64,000 bases of DNA from Deltaproteobacteria bacterium (lineage in GTDB: Bacteria > Desulfobacterota > Binatia > Binatales > Binataceae). Location of the stretch: positions 62,001 to 126,000 of the forward strand of contig PLDK01000049.1 in assembly GCA_003135135.1 (NCBI GenBank), written 5' to 3'. Below the pieces are notes generated by a model. It did not search any database. It saw nothing but the letters and a program-made list of their open reading frames with translations, and was not told where the DNA came from. Numbering within the stretch: the stretch's first letter is position 1; every line of letters begins with the position of its first letter. Positions 45,244 through 55,430 of the stretch are shown here, one piece after another. The position numbers were made by a program, and so were the translations under genes.

Positions 45244-47787
45244 ATGGCTGAAAGCAACGGTAACGAACCGCATCGCAACGAACCCGCGCTGCTGAATATC
45301 GAAGACGACATGCGGCAGTCCTACCTGGACTACGCGATGTCGGTGAATATCGGACGCGCGCTGCCGCAGATTCGCGACGGCCTCAAGCCCGTGCATCGAC
45401 GCATCCTGTACGCGATGTTCCGCACCGGGCTGCTGTCGAACCGCCGCTACACCAAGTGCGCAGCGGTGGTTGGCGAAGTGCTCGCTCGTTACCATCCGCA
45501 CGGCGACATGGCGGTTTACGATTCGCTGGTCCGCATGGCGCAGCCGTTCAGCCTGCGCTACCTGCTCATCGACGGCCAGGGCAATTTTGGATCGATCGAC
45601 GGCGATCCGCCCGCTGCGTATCGATACACCGAGTGTAAGTTGACGCGGCTGGCCGAGCGGATGCTCGCCGATATCGACAAGGACACCGTCGATTTCGTCC
45701 CGAACTTCGACGGCTCGCACCTGGAGCCCGATATATTGCCGGCGCAATTCCCGAACCTGCTCGTGAACGGCTCGGACGGCATCGCGGTCGGGATGGCGAC
45801 CAACATCCCGCCGCATAATCTCGGCGAGGTTTGCGACGCGCTGCTGGCGCTGATCGACAACCCGGGCATCACGCACGAGGAAATTCTCGACATCGTGCCC
45901 GGCCCGGATTTTCCGACCGGCGGCCAGTTGCTCGGCCGCCAGGCGATTCGCCAGGCGTATCTGACCGGCCGCGGCACGCTTACGATGCGCGCGCTGGCGG
46001 TGATCGAGACCGACAAGCGCAGCTCGCGATCGGCGATCATCATTCGCGAAATCCCTTACCAGGTGAACAAGGCGCGCATGATCGAGCGGATGGCCGAGCT
46101 GGTCAACGACAAGCGCATCGAAGGGATCAGCGACATCCGCGACGAATCGGATCGCGACGGGATGCGCGTTGTCATCGAGCTCAAGCGCGACGCCGAGCCG
46201 CGCATCGTGCTCAACCAGCTCTACAAGCTGACCCAGATGCAGCAGGGCTACGGGATCATTCTGCTCGGCATCCACGAGGGCCGCCCCAAGGAGATGAATC
46301 TTCTGCAGATGCTCGTTGCGTTCCTCGAGCATCGGAAGATCGTGCTGACGCGGCGCACGCGTTTCGAGCTGAAAGAAGCCGAGGCGCGGCTGCATATCCT
46401 CGACGGCCTGCTGATCGCGCTCAAGAATCTCGACGCGGTGATCAGTCTGATCCGCAAGTCGAAGGACGCCGAAGCCGCACGCAGCGGCTTGATGAAGCAA
46501 TTCGGCCTCTCGCAGTTGCAGGCGCAGGCGATCCTCGATCTGACGCTGCGCCGTCTCACTTCGCTCGAGCGCGAGAAGATCGAAACCGAGCACAAGGAGA
46601 CCGTCACTCTGATCGCCGGCTTCAAAAAAATTCTCGCCGACGAGAAGGAATTGCTGAAGCTGATCGCCGCCGAGCTCGACGAAATAAAAAAAGAATTCGC
46701 AGATCCGCGCCGCACCCAGATCATCGAAGCGGAGGGAGAGTTCTCGGTCGAGGATCTAATCGTCGAGGAGGACGTGCTGGTCACCGTCACGCACGGCGGC
46801 TACATCAAGCGCACCCCGCTTTCGCTCTATCGCACGCAGAAGCGCGGCGGCCGCGGCAAGATCGGCGCGACCACCACCGAAGAAGATTTCGTCGAACATC
46901 TTGAGCGCGTCTCGACGCATGACCGCCTGATGTTCTTCACCAGCGCGGGCAAGGTTTACGAGCTCAAGGCCTACGAACTGCCCGAGGGCGGGCGCGCCGC
47001 CAAGGGACGCTCGATCGCCAACCTGCTGAGCCTCGCCAATGATGAAACGCTGTCCGCATTTATTCCCGTGCCGCGCGAGACCGCGGGCAAGTTCGCCTTT
47101 TTCTCGACGCGCCGCGGCCGTGTGAAAAAGACCGCGCTGGACGAATACGAAAATATTCGCGCGACCGGAATCATCGCGATCAATCTTGAAGACGGCGACA
47201 CGCTGGTGGACGTGCGAATCACCGACGGCAATCAGCAAATCGTGCTCTCGACGCGCGAGGGACAGGCGATTCGCTTCAAGGAAGAGGAGGCGCGCCCAAT
47301 GGGCCGCGCGACCGGCGGCGTGCTCGGCATGGAACTCGAGTCGCAGCCCTTCAAGGAAGGCAAAACCGTCATCCTCGTCGAGGACGAAGTCGTCTCGATG
47401 TCAACCGTGCGCGACGACGAGACCCTGCTGACGGTTTCGGAACTCGGTTACGGCAAGCGCACGCCCGCCTCCGACTACCGACTGACCCATCGCGGCGGCA
47501 AGGGCGTCATCACGATGAACGTGACCGAGAAGACCGGCAAAGTGATCAGCGTCCGGCAGGTCGGGATCGACGACCAGGTGATGCTGATAACCGACGGCGG
47601 CAAGGTGATTCGATTGGCCGTCAAGGGAGTGCGAATCACCGGCCGCAACGCGCAGGGCGTGCACATGGTGCGGCTCGAGGGTGACGAACGCGTCCGCGCT
47701 GTGGCCGGGATGGCGGAGCGCGATGAGGACGAAGGCAACGGCAACGGCTCCAGTGGCAACGACGGCGCAGAGGATTCGGAAGAGTAA
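45244..47787 (+). CDS. gyrA: DNA gyrase subunit A
   Basis: An 847-residue type IIA topoisomerase A subunit. The winged-helix and tower domains begin [40 protein letters not shown]; the catalytic Tyr lies in AAYRYTE. The C-terminal beta-pinwheel has the GyrA box [10 protein letters not shown], which distinguishes it from ParC. In the quinolone-determining region the sequence is [17 protein letters not shown], with Met89 at the place of E. coli Ser83, while Asp at the Asp87 place is kept. The C terminus is acidic and low-complexity. Confidence 0.97.
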   Translation: MAESNGNEPHRNEPALLNIEDDMRQSYLDYAMSVNIGRALPQIRDGLKPVHRRILYAMFRTGLLSNRRYTKCAAVVGEVLARYHPHGDMAVYDSLVRMAQPFSLRYLLIDGQGNFGSIDGDPPAAYRYTECKLTRLAERMLADIDKDTVDFVPNFDGSHLEPDILPAQFPNLLVNGSDGIAVGMATNIPPHNLGEVCDALLALIDNPGITHEEILDIVPGPDFPTGGQLLGRQAIRQAYLTGRGTLTMRALAVIETDKRSSRSAIIIREIPYQVNKARMIERMAELVNDKRIEGISDIRDESDRDGMRVVIELKRDAEPRIVLNQLYKLTQMQQGYGIILLGIHEGRPKEMNLLQMLVAFLEHRKIVLTRRTRFELKEAEARLHILDGLLIALKNLDAVISLIRKSKDAEAARSGLMKQFGLSQLQAQAILDLTLRRLTSLEREKIETEHKETVTLIAGFKKILADEKELLKLIAAELDEIKKEFADPRRTQIIEAEGEFSVEDLIVEEDVLVTVTHGGYIKRTPLSLYRTQKRGGRGKIGATTTEEDFVEHLERVSTHDRLMFFTSAGKVYELKAYELPEGGRAAKGRSIANLLSLANDETLSAFIPVPRETAGKFAFFSTRRGRVKKTALDEYENIRATGIIAINLEDGDTLVDVRITDGNQQIVLSTREGQAIRFKEEEARPMGRATGGVLGMELESQPFKEGKTVILVEDEVVSMSTVRDDETLLTVSELGYGKRTPASDYRLTHRGGKGVITMNVTEKTGKVISVRQVGIDDQVMLITDGGKVIRLAVKGVRITGRNAQGVHMVRLEGDERVRAVAGMAERDEDEGNGNGSSGNDGAEDSEE

Positions 47788-47794
47788 CTAATGT

Positions 47795-47818
47795 AGTGAC
47801 TATTTCGTCATAGTCACT
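47795..47818 (+). terminator. Hairpin downstream of gyrA
   Basis: AGTGACTAT (47795-47803) pairs perfectly with ATAGTCACT (47810-47818) around TTCGTC. There is no T run on either side, so it may be a Rho-dependent or bidirectional stop between convergent gyrA and the aminotransferase gene, or only an mRNA-end hairpin. Confidence 0.45.
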
Positions 47819-47863
47819 GACTATGCCCTCGCGCTCGGCCGCGAAGACGCATTACTACCATCC

Positions 47864-49084
47864 TCATGATGCTTCCGCGGGCGGCTCGCCCGCGCCGGTG
47901 CCCTCCGCACTGTAGGCATCCTCGGCAGCGGTCAGGGCCCGGCCGCGCGCAATCTCGAATCCCATTGAGCCCAGGATTTCTTCGAGCGCGTTTAGCGCCA
48001 GCATCACGTTTTCGCGCCGCGAACCTTCGCCCATCAGACCGACGCGCCAGATCTTGCCTTTGAGCGGTCCGAGTCCGGCTGCGATTTCGATATTGAACAG
48101 CCGCAACAATTCCGCTCGCACCTTCGCTTCGTCGATTCCCGCCGGCACCGCGATCGTCGTGAGCTGCGGCAACCTGTATCCTTCCTGCGCGGCGAGCTGC
48201 AGACCCATCGCCCGCACTCCGGCCTGGAACGCGGCTGCGTTGATGCGATGCCGCCGCCATCGCGCTTCCAGCCCTTCCTCGACGACGATCCGCAGCGCCT
48301 CGTAGAGCGCGTAGTTCATCGTGATCGGCGCCGTATGATGGTAGAGCCGGTCGGGTCCCCAGTACTGCTCGATCAAGGCAACGTCTAAGTACCATGAGTG
48401 GCACTTCGTTTTGCGCTTGTGCACCGACTCCATCGCGCGCGCGCTGAACGTCACCGGCGCCAGCCCGGGAGGTGCGCCGAGTCCTTTCTGCGTACAGCTG
48501 TAACAGGCGTCGATGCTCCACTTGTCAATCTCGACCGGCACGCACGCGAGCGATGTCACCGCGTCGATCGCCATCATCGCTCCGTGTCGATGCGCCAGCT
48601 CGGCGATTTCCTCGATCGGCTGATGTATCCCGGTCGAAGTTTCGGCGTGAACGACCGCGACCAGCTTCGGGGCTTTCGCCGCCTTCAGCGCCGCCGCGAC
48701 TTGCGCCGGTTCCACGATCGTTCCCCAATCCGCCTCGACCTTGTGAACTTTTGCGCCGAGTCGCGACGCGACTTCCGCCAGCCGCGTTCCGAACGCGCCG
48801 TTGACACCGACTACGACCTCGTCGCCGTCTTCGATCAGATTCGCCATCACGGCTTCCATCCCCGCGGAACCTGTGCCGGAGACCGGAAACGTGATCTCGT
48901 TTTTGGTGCGGAAGACGAGGCGCAGCAGCCGCTTGATATTCTCCATCACCTTCACGAAGTCCGGATCGAGGTGACCAACGACCGGCGATAGCATCGCTTT
49001 CATCACGCGCGGATTGACGTTGGATGGCCCCGGACCGAGCAAAATCCGCGCCGCAGGCTTGAGTTCTGGAAATGAATCCGCCAC
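47864..49084 (-). CDS. Alanine/serine-glyoxylate aminotransferase (class V PLP enzyme)
   Basis: A 406-residue class V aminotransferase. ILLGPGPSNVNPRVMKAM, TFPVSGTGSAGMEAVMANL, VVHAETSTGIHQPIEEIAEL and the PLP lysine in SCTQKGLGAPPGLAPVTF are typical of alanine-glyoxylate and serine-glyoxylate enzymes (also 2-aminoethylphosphonate-type relatives). It would convert glyoxylate to glycine. The GTG at 49084 has GGAAGGAG 9 bases upstream and is preferred to the first Met at 49144. It is divergent from glcDEF, which make glyoxylate. The amino donor cannot be fixed from sequence. Confidence 0.88.
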   Translation of the reverse strand: MADSFPELKPAARILLGPGPSNVNPRVMKAMLSPVVGHLDPDFVKVMENIKRLLRLVFRTKNEITFPVSGTGSAGMEAVMANLIEDGDEVVVGVNGAFGTRLAEVASRLGAKVHKVEADWGTIVEPAQVAAALKAAKAPKLVAVVHAETSTGIHQPIEEIAELAHRHGAMMAIDAVTSLACVPVEIDKWSIDACYSCTQKGLGAPPGLAPVTFSARAMESVHKRKTKCHSWYLDVALIEQYWGPDRLYHHTAPITMNYALYEALRIVVEEGLEARWRRHRINAAAFQAGVRAMGLQLAAQEGYRLPQLTTIAVPAGIDEAKVRAELLRLFNIEIAAGLGPLKGKIWRVGLMGEGSRRENVMLALNALEEILGSMGFEIARGRALTAAEDAYSAEGTGAGEPPAEAS

Positions 49085-49261
49085 GTGTGTTTCTCCTTCC
49101 AACGAATCGCCCGGGGTTTCCGCGCGCACCAGTCGCGCGCCCACGAGATTCCGGGCTGAAATCGAACCTTGCTATTATGACTGCCAAGGATCAAACGCAA
49201 AAGCGATACTCGCGCGCCTGATTCGCGGTCGTGGTAGAGTGCTGCGGGGATTGGACGCGCC

Positions 49262-50701
49262 GTGTCAACGAGTACCATCGACCGCAAACTTCTCGATGAG
49301 CTTCGCGAAATTCTTGGCGCCGACGGGATCGTCTCGCGCGCCACCGAGCTGAAGGTTTACGAGTGCGACGGATGGACGGTCGAGAAGAGCGCCCCCGACG
49401 TGCTGCTGCTCCCGCGTTCGACTGCGCAGCTGAGCGCCATCCTCGCCGCGCTCCATCGCCGCGGCATCGCTTTCGTTCCGCGCGGTGCGGGGACAGGCCT
49501 TTCCGGCGGATGCCTTTCGTTGAACGCGCCCGCGATGATCTGCACTTCGAAGATGAACCGGATTCTGGAAATCGATTTCGACAATCGGCGCGTCGAGGCC
49601 GAGAGCGGCGTGGTCAACCTGCACGTCACCAACGCCGTCAAGTCGAAAGGATATTTCTACGCGCCCGATCCATCGTCGCAGGTGGCGTGCACCATCGGCG
49701 GCAACATTGCCGAGAATTCGGGCGGTCCGCATACCTTGAAATACGGAGTGACCACCAATCACGTGCTCGCGCTCGAAGTCGTTCTGCCCGATGGCGAAGT
49801 CGTCGAGCTCGGCGGACCGGCTGAAGAGCGATGTGGTTACGATCTGGTCGGCGCCGTCGTCGGCGCGGAGGGCACTGCGGGAATCGTCACGCGCGCAACG
49901 CTCAAACTGATGCGCGAGCCCGAAAATCATCGCACGCTGCTGGCCGCCTTTCCCGACGCCGACACCGCGACGCGTGCCGTGTCGATGATAATCGCGTCGG
50001 GAATTGTGCCGGCCGCGCTCGAAATGATGGACCAGCTGATCATTCGCGCCGTCGAAGAGGCGTTCAATGTCGGACTGCCTCTCGACGCGGGCGCGGTGCT
50101 GATCATCGAGCTCGAAGGTCTCGAGGCTGGACTGACCACCTATGCCGATGAGGTCGCGAAAACTGCGAACCTGGCTGGCGCGTCGAGCGTCAGACTCGCG
50201 CGCGACGAAGCGGAGCGCGCGCTGTTGTGGAAGGCGCGCAAACGCGCGTTCGGTGCGGTCGGCCGGCTCGCGCCGAACTACGCGACTCAGGACGGCGTCG
50301 TTCCGCGAACCTGCCTGCCTCGGATTCTGCGCGTGATCGCCGAGGTCAGCCGTCGCTATGACCTGCGCATCGGCAACGTATTTCACGCCGGCGACGGCAA
50401 CTTGCATCCGATCATTCTTTACGACGAGCGCGAACCTGATCAGGTCCGCCGCGCAATCGATGCGGGACGCGAAATCCTCAAGGCCTGCATCGATATGGGC
50501 GGCAGCCTCACCGGCGAGCATGGAATCGGCGTCGAAAAACTCGGCGAGATGCCGCTGATGTTCTCGCCCGACGATCTTCGCGTCATGACGGAGCTGCGCC
50601 ACGTGTTCGATCCAATGGAGCGATCAAATCCCGGCAAAGTGATTCCGCAGCCCGGCGCATGCGTCGAGGTCGCCGCGCCGCGCCGGCAGGTGCCGATCTA
50701 G
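49262..50701 (+). CDS. glcD: Glycolate oxidase subunit GlcD (FAD-binding)
   Basis: A 479-residue FAD-linked oxidase (PCMH fold): AILAALHRRGIAFVPRGAGTGLSGG is the FAD phosphate-binding stretch, and TIGGNIAENSGGPHTLKYGVTTNHV and HAGDGNLHPIILYD with the C-terminal LTGEHGIGVEKL are diagnostic. It oxidises glycolate (or D-lactate) to glyoxylate at the membrane, passing electrons to GlcF. The start is GTG 49262. glcE and glcF follow closely. D-lactate dehydrogenase is an alternative specificity. Confidence 0.93.
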   Translation: MSTSTIDRKLLDELREILGADGIVSRATELKVYECDGWTVEKSAPDVLLLPRSTAQLSAILAALHRRGIAFVPRGAGTGLSGGCLSLNAPAMICTSKMNRILEIDFDNRRVEAESGVVNLHVTNAVKSKGYFYAPDPSSQVACTIGGNIAENSGGPHTLKYGVTTNHVLALEVVLPDGEVVELGGPAEERCGYDLVGAVVGAEGTAGIVTRATLKLMREPENHRTLLAAFPDADTATRAVSMIIASGIVPAALEMMDQLIIRAVEEAFNVGLPLDAGAVLIIELEGLEAGLTTYADEVAKTANLAGASSVRLARDEAERALLWKARKRAFGAVGRLAPNYATQDGVVPRTCLPRILRVIAEVSRRYDLRIGNVFHAGDGNLHPIILYDEREPDQVRRAIDAGREILKACIDMGGSLTGEHGIGVEKLGEMPLMFSPDDLRVMTELRHVFDPMERSNPGKVIPQPGACVEVAAPRRQVPI

Positions 50702-50722
50702 GCGCCGCTTCCAACGGATATC

Positions 50723-51994
50723 GTGGCTGCCACTACGTCTTCAAATCTGCCGAACCGGCTCGACTCAATCGTCGGGACTGACCGCGTTCGTCCGCCAACC
50801 GATACTGAGGCGCGCGCCGCGGATACGATCGTCGAGCCCGTCTCCGTCGAGGAAATTTGCGAGATCGTCCGCATGTGCGAAGCGGATCGGATTGCGCTGG
50901 CGCCCATTGGCGCGGCTCGCTCGCTCGCGGGGATTCGGCGCTCGCCCGTCGCGCTTGGCATCTCGATGGCGCGGCTGGCGCGAATTGTCGCCTACGAACC
51001 CGACGACATGACAATTGTTGCGGAGTCGGGAATCACAGTCGGCAAGCTGAATGCTGCCATGGCAGGCGCCCGCCAGCGGCTCCCCGTCGATCCATGCAGC
51101 CCCGGGATGACGACTCTCGGCTCGTTAATCGGCGCCGCGCACGCCGGACCGCTTCGTCTTTCCGAGGGCACCTCGCGTGACCTGCTGATCGGAGTTCGCT
51201 TCGTCGGTCACGGCGGCAACCTCGTTCACGGCGGCGGCCGCGTGGTCAAAACCGTCGCCGGCTACGATTTGATGAAACTGATGGGTGGGGCATTCGGTAC
51301 ACTTGGAATAGTAACTGAGGCGACGTTCAGAGTGTGTCCCACTCCATCTGACTACTGTCTCGCGGTCGTTCCTTACGCACGCGCAGCAGACGCGTTCGCC
51401 GCTGCGTGCATACTCAATGACGCACTGCCACTGAGTAATCTCGATATACTCAGTCCTGCCCTCGCAACCGGCTTCCATTCTACGAGTCAATTTCTTCTTC
51501 TGGCCGGTTTCTCTGGAAATCCACTGGAGGTTGGCGACCAGGCTGAGCGGATTCGCGATTTGGTCAGCGCGCGCGGTGAAATTCTGAGCGGCGATGGCGC
51601 TCTCAGGAGTTACGAGCTGCTGCGCGATATCGATTTTCATTCGGCCCCGCTGGCCGCTCAAATCGCGGTTCCACCCGCGTCTCTCGCGCGAGTGCTGGAG
51701 GCCTGCGGCAACGACACCGAATTTCGCGCTCACGCCGGCTCCGGCGTCGCGCAGATAATCATGGCCGGCGAACGCAGCGTGGAGGCGCCCGCTAGAACCA
51801 TCGCGCGATGGCGTGAAGCTGCGCGCCCAGCGCGCGGCAATCTTCGGCTGATCGCCGCCGCGCCTGCCATCCGTAACTCGCTGGAATTCTTCGACACTCC
51901 CAACGCCGGCGCGCTCGCGCTTATGCGTCGGCTCAAAGCGGCCTTCGATCCGGCCGGGATCTTCAACCCCGGATGCTTCGTCGGAGGAATCTGA
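50723..51994 (+). CDS. glcE: Glycolate oxidase subunit GlcE (FAD-binding)
   Basis: A 423-residue second FAD-binding subunit related to GlcD but divergent: CEADRIALAPIGAARSLAGI is the flavin stretch, GSLIGAAHAGPLRLSEGTSRDLLIGVRFV and GRVVKTVAGYDLMKLMGGAFGTLG are typical of GlcE. It starts with GTG 50723. It works with GlcD and GlcF as a membrane-associated complex. The stop overlaps the glcF start by one base. Confidence 0.92.
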   Translation: MAATTSSNLPNRLDSIVGTDRVRPPTDTEARAADTIVEPVSVEEICEIVRMCEADRIALAPIGAARSLAGIRRSPVALGISMARLARIVAYEPDDMTIVAESGITVGKLNAAMAGARQRLPVDPCSPGMTTLGSLIGAAHAGPLRLSEGTSRDLLIGVRFVGHGGNLVHGGGRVVKTVAGYDLMKLMGGAFGTLGIVTEATFRVCPTPSDYCLAVVPYARAADAFAAACILNDALPLSNLDILSPALATGFHSTSQFLLLAGFSGNPLEVGDQAERIRDLVSARGEILSGDGALRSYELLRDIDFHSAPLAAQIAVPPASLARVLEACGNDTEFRAHAGSGVAQIIMAGERSVEAPARTIARWREAARPARGNLRLIAAAPAIRNSLEFFDTPNAGALALMRRLKAAFDPAGIFNPGCFVGGI

Positions 51995-53271
51995 TGGCCG
52001 CGCCCTCTCTCATACCATTGAATCCGGTTCGCGGCGTCTCCGACTACGACCTGCTGTTCGACTGCGTTCATTGCGGCCTCTGCGCCGAGGCCTGTCCAAC
52101 CTACATTGTAACGCGATGTGAGATGGACTCGCCGCGCGGCCGAATCTATTTGATGAAGTCGTTGGCCGAAGGCCGCATGGGCCTCGACGACGACGCGGTG
52201 CGCCATTTCGATTTGTGTCCCGGATGCCGCGGTTGCGAGACCGCCTGCCCGTCCGGCGTTCATTACGGCCGCTTGATTGAAGGTGCGCGTTTATTAGTCG
52301 AGCAAAATCATCGCCGCAGTTTCGTCGATCGATTCAAGCGGCGCGCCATCGGCGCGATTTTCCCGTACCCGCATCGTCTCCGAATGCTGCTCGCGCCGCT
52401 GAAGCTGGTCGACCGTTTTGGCCTGAGACCCGTTCTGGGAGCGGTTCTGCCGCGCATGATTCACGATTGGCTCGATCTTCTTCCGCCGCTTGAACCCGAC
52501 TTGCGCCCGCTCGCCGCGAAAGCAACCATCGCGCCGCGCACGGACGCACCGGCAGTCGTCGTGCATCGCGGATGCGTCGCGCAAGTACTTGCGAATTCGG
52601 AAAACCTGAACAGTGAACGTCTGCTCGGCGCCGCCGGCTATCGCGTCGTTCAACTCGAACCGACCTCATGCTGCGGAGCACTTGATCTGCATTCGGGTAA
52701 CGGATCGCGAGCACGCGATTTTGCCCGCGCGAACGTTCGCGCGCTGAAGAACGCCGGCGCCGACGCAATCGTGTCGGCCGCGTCGGGATGCTCGGTGGCA
52801 ATCGCAGAATACGGTGATTTGCTCAAAGACGAACCGGAATTTGCCGAAGATGCGCGCGCGGTTTCCTCGAAAGTCCGGGACCTGAGTTCTTTACTGCTCG
52901 ACGCGCCGGCGAGACCGAAGCGTGAATTTCGATGCCGCGTCACTTATCACGACGCTTGTCACCTCGTGCATGGACTCGGAGTGCGCGAAGCGCCGCGCAA
53001 ATTGCTCGCCTCGATTCCGGGCGTGACGATCGTCGAAATGACGGAGTCCGAACTCTGCTGCGGTTCGGCCGGATCCTACAATTTGACCGAGCCCGCAATG
53101 GCGCGCGACTTGGCGCGGCGCAAAGCCGACAATATTATTGCGGCAGGCGCGGATTACGTCGTGCTGGCGAATCCCGGATGCGAGTTCCAGATCGCCGCCG
53201 AACTTCGCCGTCGCGGTTCGAAAATCAAGGTCGTCCACCTCGCGGACTTTCTCGCTATGGCATCTCAGTGA
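51994..53271 (+). CDS. glcF: Glycolate oxidase iron-sulfur subunit GlcF
   Basis: A 425-residue protein with two 4Fe-4S motifs near the N terminus, CVHCGLCAEACP and CPGCRGCETACP, and two CCG (heterodisulfide-reductase-like) domains with TSCCGALDLHSG and LCCGSAGSYNLTEP. It carries electrons from the flavin subunits to the quinone pool. GGAGG precedes the ATG that overlaps the glcE stop. The order glcD-glcE-glcF is the conserved one. Confidence 0.95.
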   Translation: MAAPSLIPLNPVRGVSDYDLLFDCVHCGLCAEACPTYIVTRCEMDSPRGRIYLMKSLAEGRMGLDDDAVRHFDLCPGCRGCETACPSGVHYGRLIEGARLLVEQNHRRSFVDRFKRRAIGAIFPYPHRLRMLLAPLKLVDRFGLRPVLGAVLPRMIHDWLDLLPPLEPDLRPLAAKATIAPRTDAPAVVVHRGCVAQVLANSENLNSERLLGAAGYRVVQLEPTSCCGALDLHSGNGSRARDFARANVRALKNAGADAIVSAASGCSVAIAEYGDLLKDEPEFAEDARAVSSKVRDLSSLLLDAPARPKREFRCRVTYHDACHLVHGLGVREAPRKLLASIPGVTIVEMTESELCCGSAGSYNLTEPAMARDLARRKADNIIAAGADYVVLANPGCEFQIAAELRRRGSKIKVVHLADFLAMASQ

Positions 53272-53280
53272 TCGTGTCCG

Positions 53281-53885
53281 ATGAACGGCAGCCTGCACGA
53301 AATCAAGCTCTACTTCGCATACACGAGTCCGTACTCGTACCTCGCGATGCAGCCTGCCTACGACCTCGAGCTGTCTCATAGCGTGCGCGTACGTTTCACC
53401 CATACGGGGTGAGCATCCGAAAGGTTTACGGTCCGCTTGATCGCGAGGACGCCGACCGTCGCAAGGTTCGCTATCTGTATCTCGACGCGCGCCGAATCGC
53501 GAAGGAACGCGGACTCGTCATCGACCCGCCAAAAAAGATTTTCAGCGCGCGGCTGGCGTTCTATGGCGGTCTCTACGCCGCGAAGAATCGGCAGTTCCGG
53601 CCGTACTCGAATCGCGTGTTCGACCGATTCTGGAAACAGGAACTCGATGTCGAAAGCCGCGATGCGATTTCAGCGATCGTTGCTGAAGTCGGTCTCGATC
53701 CCGCCGAATTTCTTCGCTATGCCGACAGCGGCGCGCGCGCCGACCTGGATGCATGCTTCGCTGAGACTGATCGCGACAAGGTCTTCGGCGTGCCGACCTT
53801 CATCGTGGACGGCGAACCGTTCTGGGGCGAGGACCGAATTGAGTGGGTGATTCGCAAGCTCGACGCGATGGGTTTTCGCCGCTGA
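53281..53885 (+). pseudogene. DsbA-family / 2-hydroxychromene-2-carboxylate isomerase-like gene, split by a frameshift
   Basis: The N-terminal part (53281-53412) reads MNGSLHEIKLYFAYTSPYSY and ends at FTHTG-stop. In the -1 frame the protein continues from GTG 53409: VYGPLDREDADRRKVRYLYL, then a helical domain and FGVPTFIVDGEPFWGEDRIE, the cis-Pro loop and C terminus of the family. Together they would make about 200 residues. The break falls at a GGGG run (53406-53409), so one missing G would restore the frame. The GTGA overlap could also allow coupled translation of two pieces. It follows glcF closely. Confidence 0.75.
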
Positions 53886-53925
53886 AATTCCCGGCCTCGT
53901 TCGTCCGCTCGCGGGTATGCAGCGA

Positions 53926-55371
53926 TCAGAGTTCAGGACTCGACGGCAGAAAGGTCTCGCCCATCAGGTAGGCATCGACCGCGCGCGCCGCTTCGCGTCC
54001 CTCCCATATCGCCCACACCACCAGCGATTGCCCGCGATGTGCGTCTCCGGCGGCGAAAACTCCCGGCACGCTCGACATGTAACTCTCGCACTGCACGTTG
54101 CTGCGCGGGTCGAGCTTGATACCAAGCTCCGAGATTATGCCGTCGGGCTCGGGGCCGAGAAACCCGAGCGCAAGCAGCACGAGGTCGCACTCGATCTCGA
54201 AATCCGTGCCCGGAATTTGCTCCATCACCATCCGCCCGTTGTCGTGCTTCCAGTTGAGCCGCACGCCGTGGAGTTTTTTCACCACGCCGTTTTCGCCGGT
54301 AAACTTGCTCGTGTTCACGCTCCAGTCGCGCTGCACGCCCTCTTCATGCGAGCTCGAGGTACGCATGATCATCGGCCAGTCGGGCCACGGCATTTCGGCG
54401 GTGCGCTTTTCAGGCGGCATCGGGAGCAGTTCGAACTGATGCACGACGATCGCGCCCTGGCGATTTGAGGTGCCCAGGCAATCGGAACCCGTATCGCCGC
54501 CGCCGAGAATCACCACGCGCTTTCCGTTGGCAGTGATCTCGCCCGCCGGATCGAGCGCGTCGCCGAAGTTACGCTTGTTCTGTTGCGGCAGGAATTCCAT
54601 GGCAAAATGGATTCCCTTGAGATCCCGTCCCGGGATCGGCAGGTCACGCGGCTTGGTCGCGCCCATCGCGAGTACGATGGCGTCGTACTTCGAGCGCATC
54701 TCGTCCGCGTGGATGTCGAAGCCGACGCGGCAGTTGGTGACAATCTCCAGTCCCTCGGCCTTCATTTGCTCAACGCGCCGGTTGACGATCCACTTTTCCA
54801 GCTTGAAGTCCGGAATGCCATAAGTGAGCAATCCGCCCACGCGATCCGATCGCTCGTACAGCGTGACGGAATGTCCCGCGCGCATGAGTTGCTGCGCGCA
54901 CGCCAGCCCCGACGGTCCCGAGCCCACGACCGCAACACGCTTTCCCGACTTGCGCGCGGGCGGCTGCGGCACGATCCATTTTTCTCCCCACGCGTGATCG
55001 ATGATGTTCTTCTCGATCAGTTTGATCGTGACCGGATCGTTGTTAATGCTGAGCACGCAGGCTTCTTCGCACGGCGCGGGGCAAACTCTGCCGGTGAACT
55101 CCGGAAAGTTGTTGGTCGCGTGCAGTCGATCGATCGCCTCGCGCCACCGGCCCCGGTAGATGAGATCGTTCCAGTCGGGGATGATGTTCCCGAGCGGGCA
55201 ACCCTTGTGGCAAAAGGGAATCCCGCAATCCATACAGCGGGCGCCCTGCGCGCGCAGTTTGTCTTCGGGCATCTTGAGATCGAATTCGCGCCAATCCTTC
55301 AGACGTTCCCTGACCGGACGGCGCGAAGGAGTCTCGCGCTTGATCTCCATGAAGCCCGTAATCTTGCCCAT
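53926..55371 (-). CDS. gltD: Glutamate synthase small subunit (NADPH-type)
   Basis: A 481-residue beta subunit with N-terminal 4Fe-4S cysteines ([30 protein letters not shown]), an FAD-binding [21 protein letters not shown] and a second Rossmann domain for NADPH ([24 protein letters not shown]). The C-terminal [19 protein letters not shown] is typical. It passes electrons from NADPH to GltB. It lies 59 bases after gltB on the same strand. Confidence 0.97.
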   Translation of the reverse strand: MGKITGFMEIKRETPSRRPVRERLKDWREFDLKMPEDKLRAQGARCMDCGIPFCHKGCPLGNIIPDWNDLIYRGRWREAIDRLHATNNFPEFTGRVCPAPCEEACVLSINNDPVTIKLIEKNIIDHAWGEKWIVPQPPARKSGKRVAVVGSGPSGLACAQQLMRAGHSVTLYERSDRVGGLLTYGIPDFKLEKWIVNRRVEQMKAEGLEIVTNCRVGFDIHADEMRSKYDAIVLAMGATKPRDLPIPGRDLKGIHFAMEFLPQQNKRNFGDALDPAGEITANGKRVVILGGGDTGSDCLGTSNRQGAIVVHQFELLPMPPEKRTAEMPWPDWPMIMRTSSSHEEGVQRDWSVNTSKFTGENGVVKKLHGVRLNWKHDNGRMVMEQIPGTDFEIECDLVLLALGFLGPEPDGIISELGIKLDPRSNVQCESYMSSVPGVFAAGDAHRGQSLVVWAIWEGREAARAVDAYLMGETFLPSSPEL

Positions 55372-55430
55372 CGCAGCCGTGGTCTCCCGAGTCAGGTCAA
55401 TTCTGATTAGTCAGTCGATTACTCGCTCGG

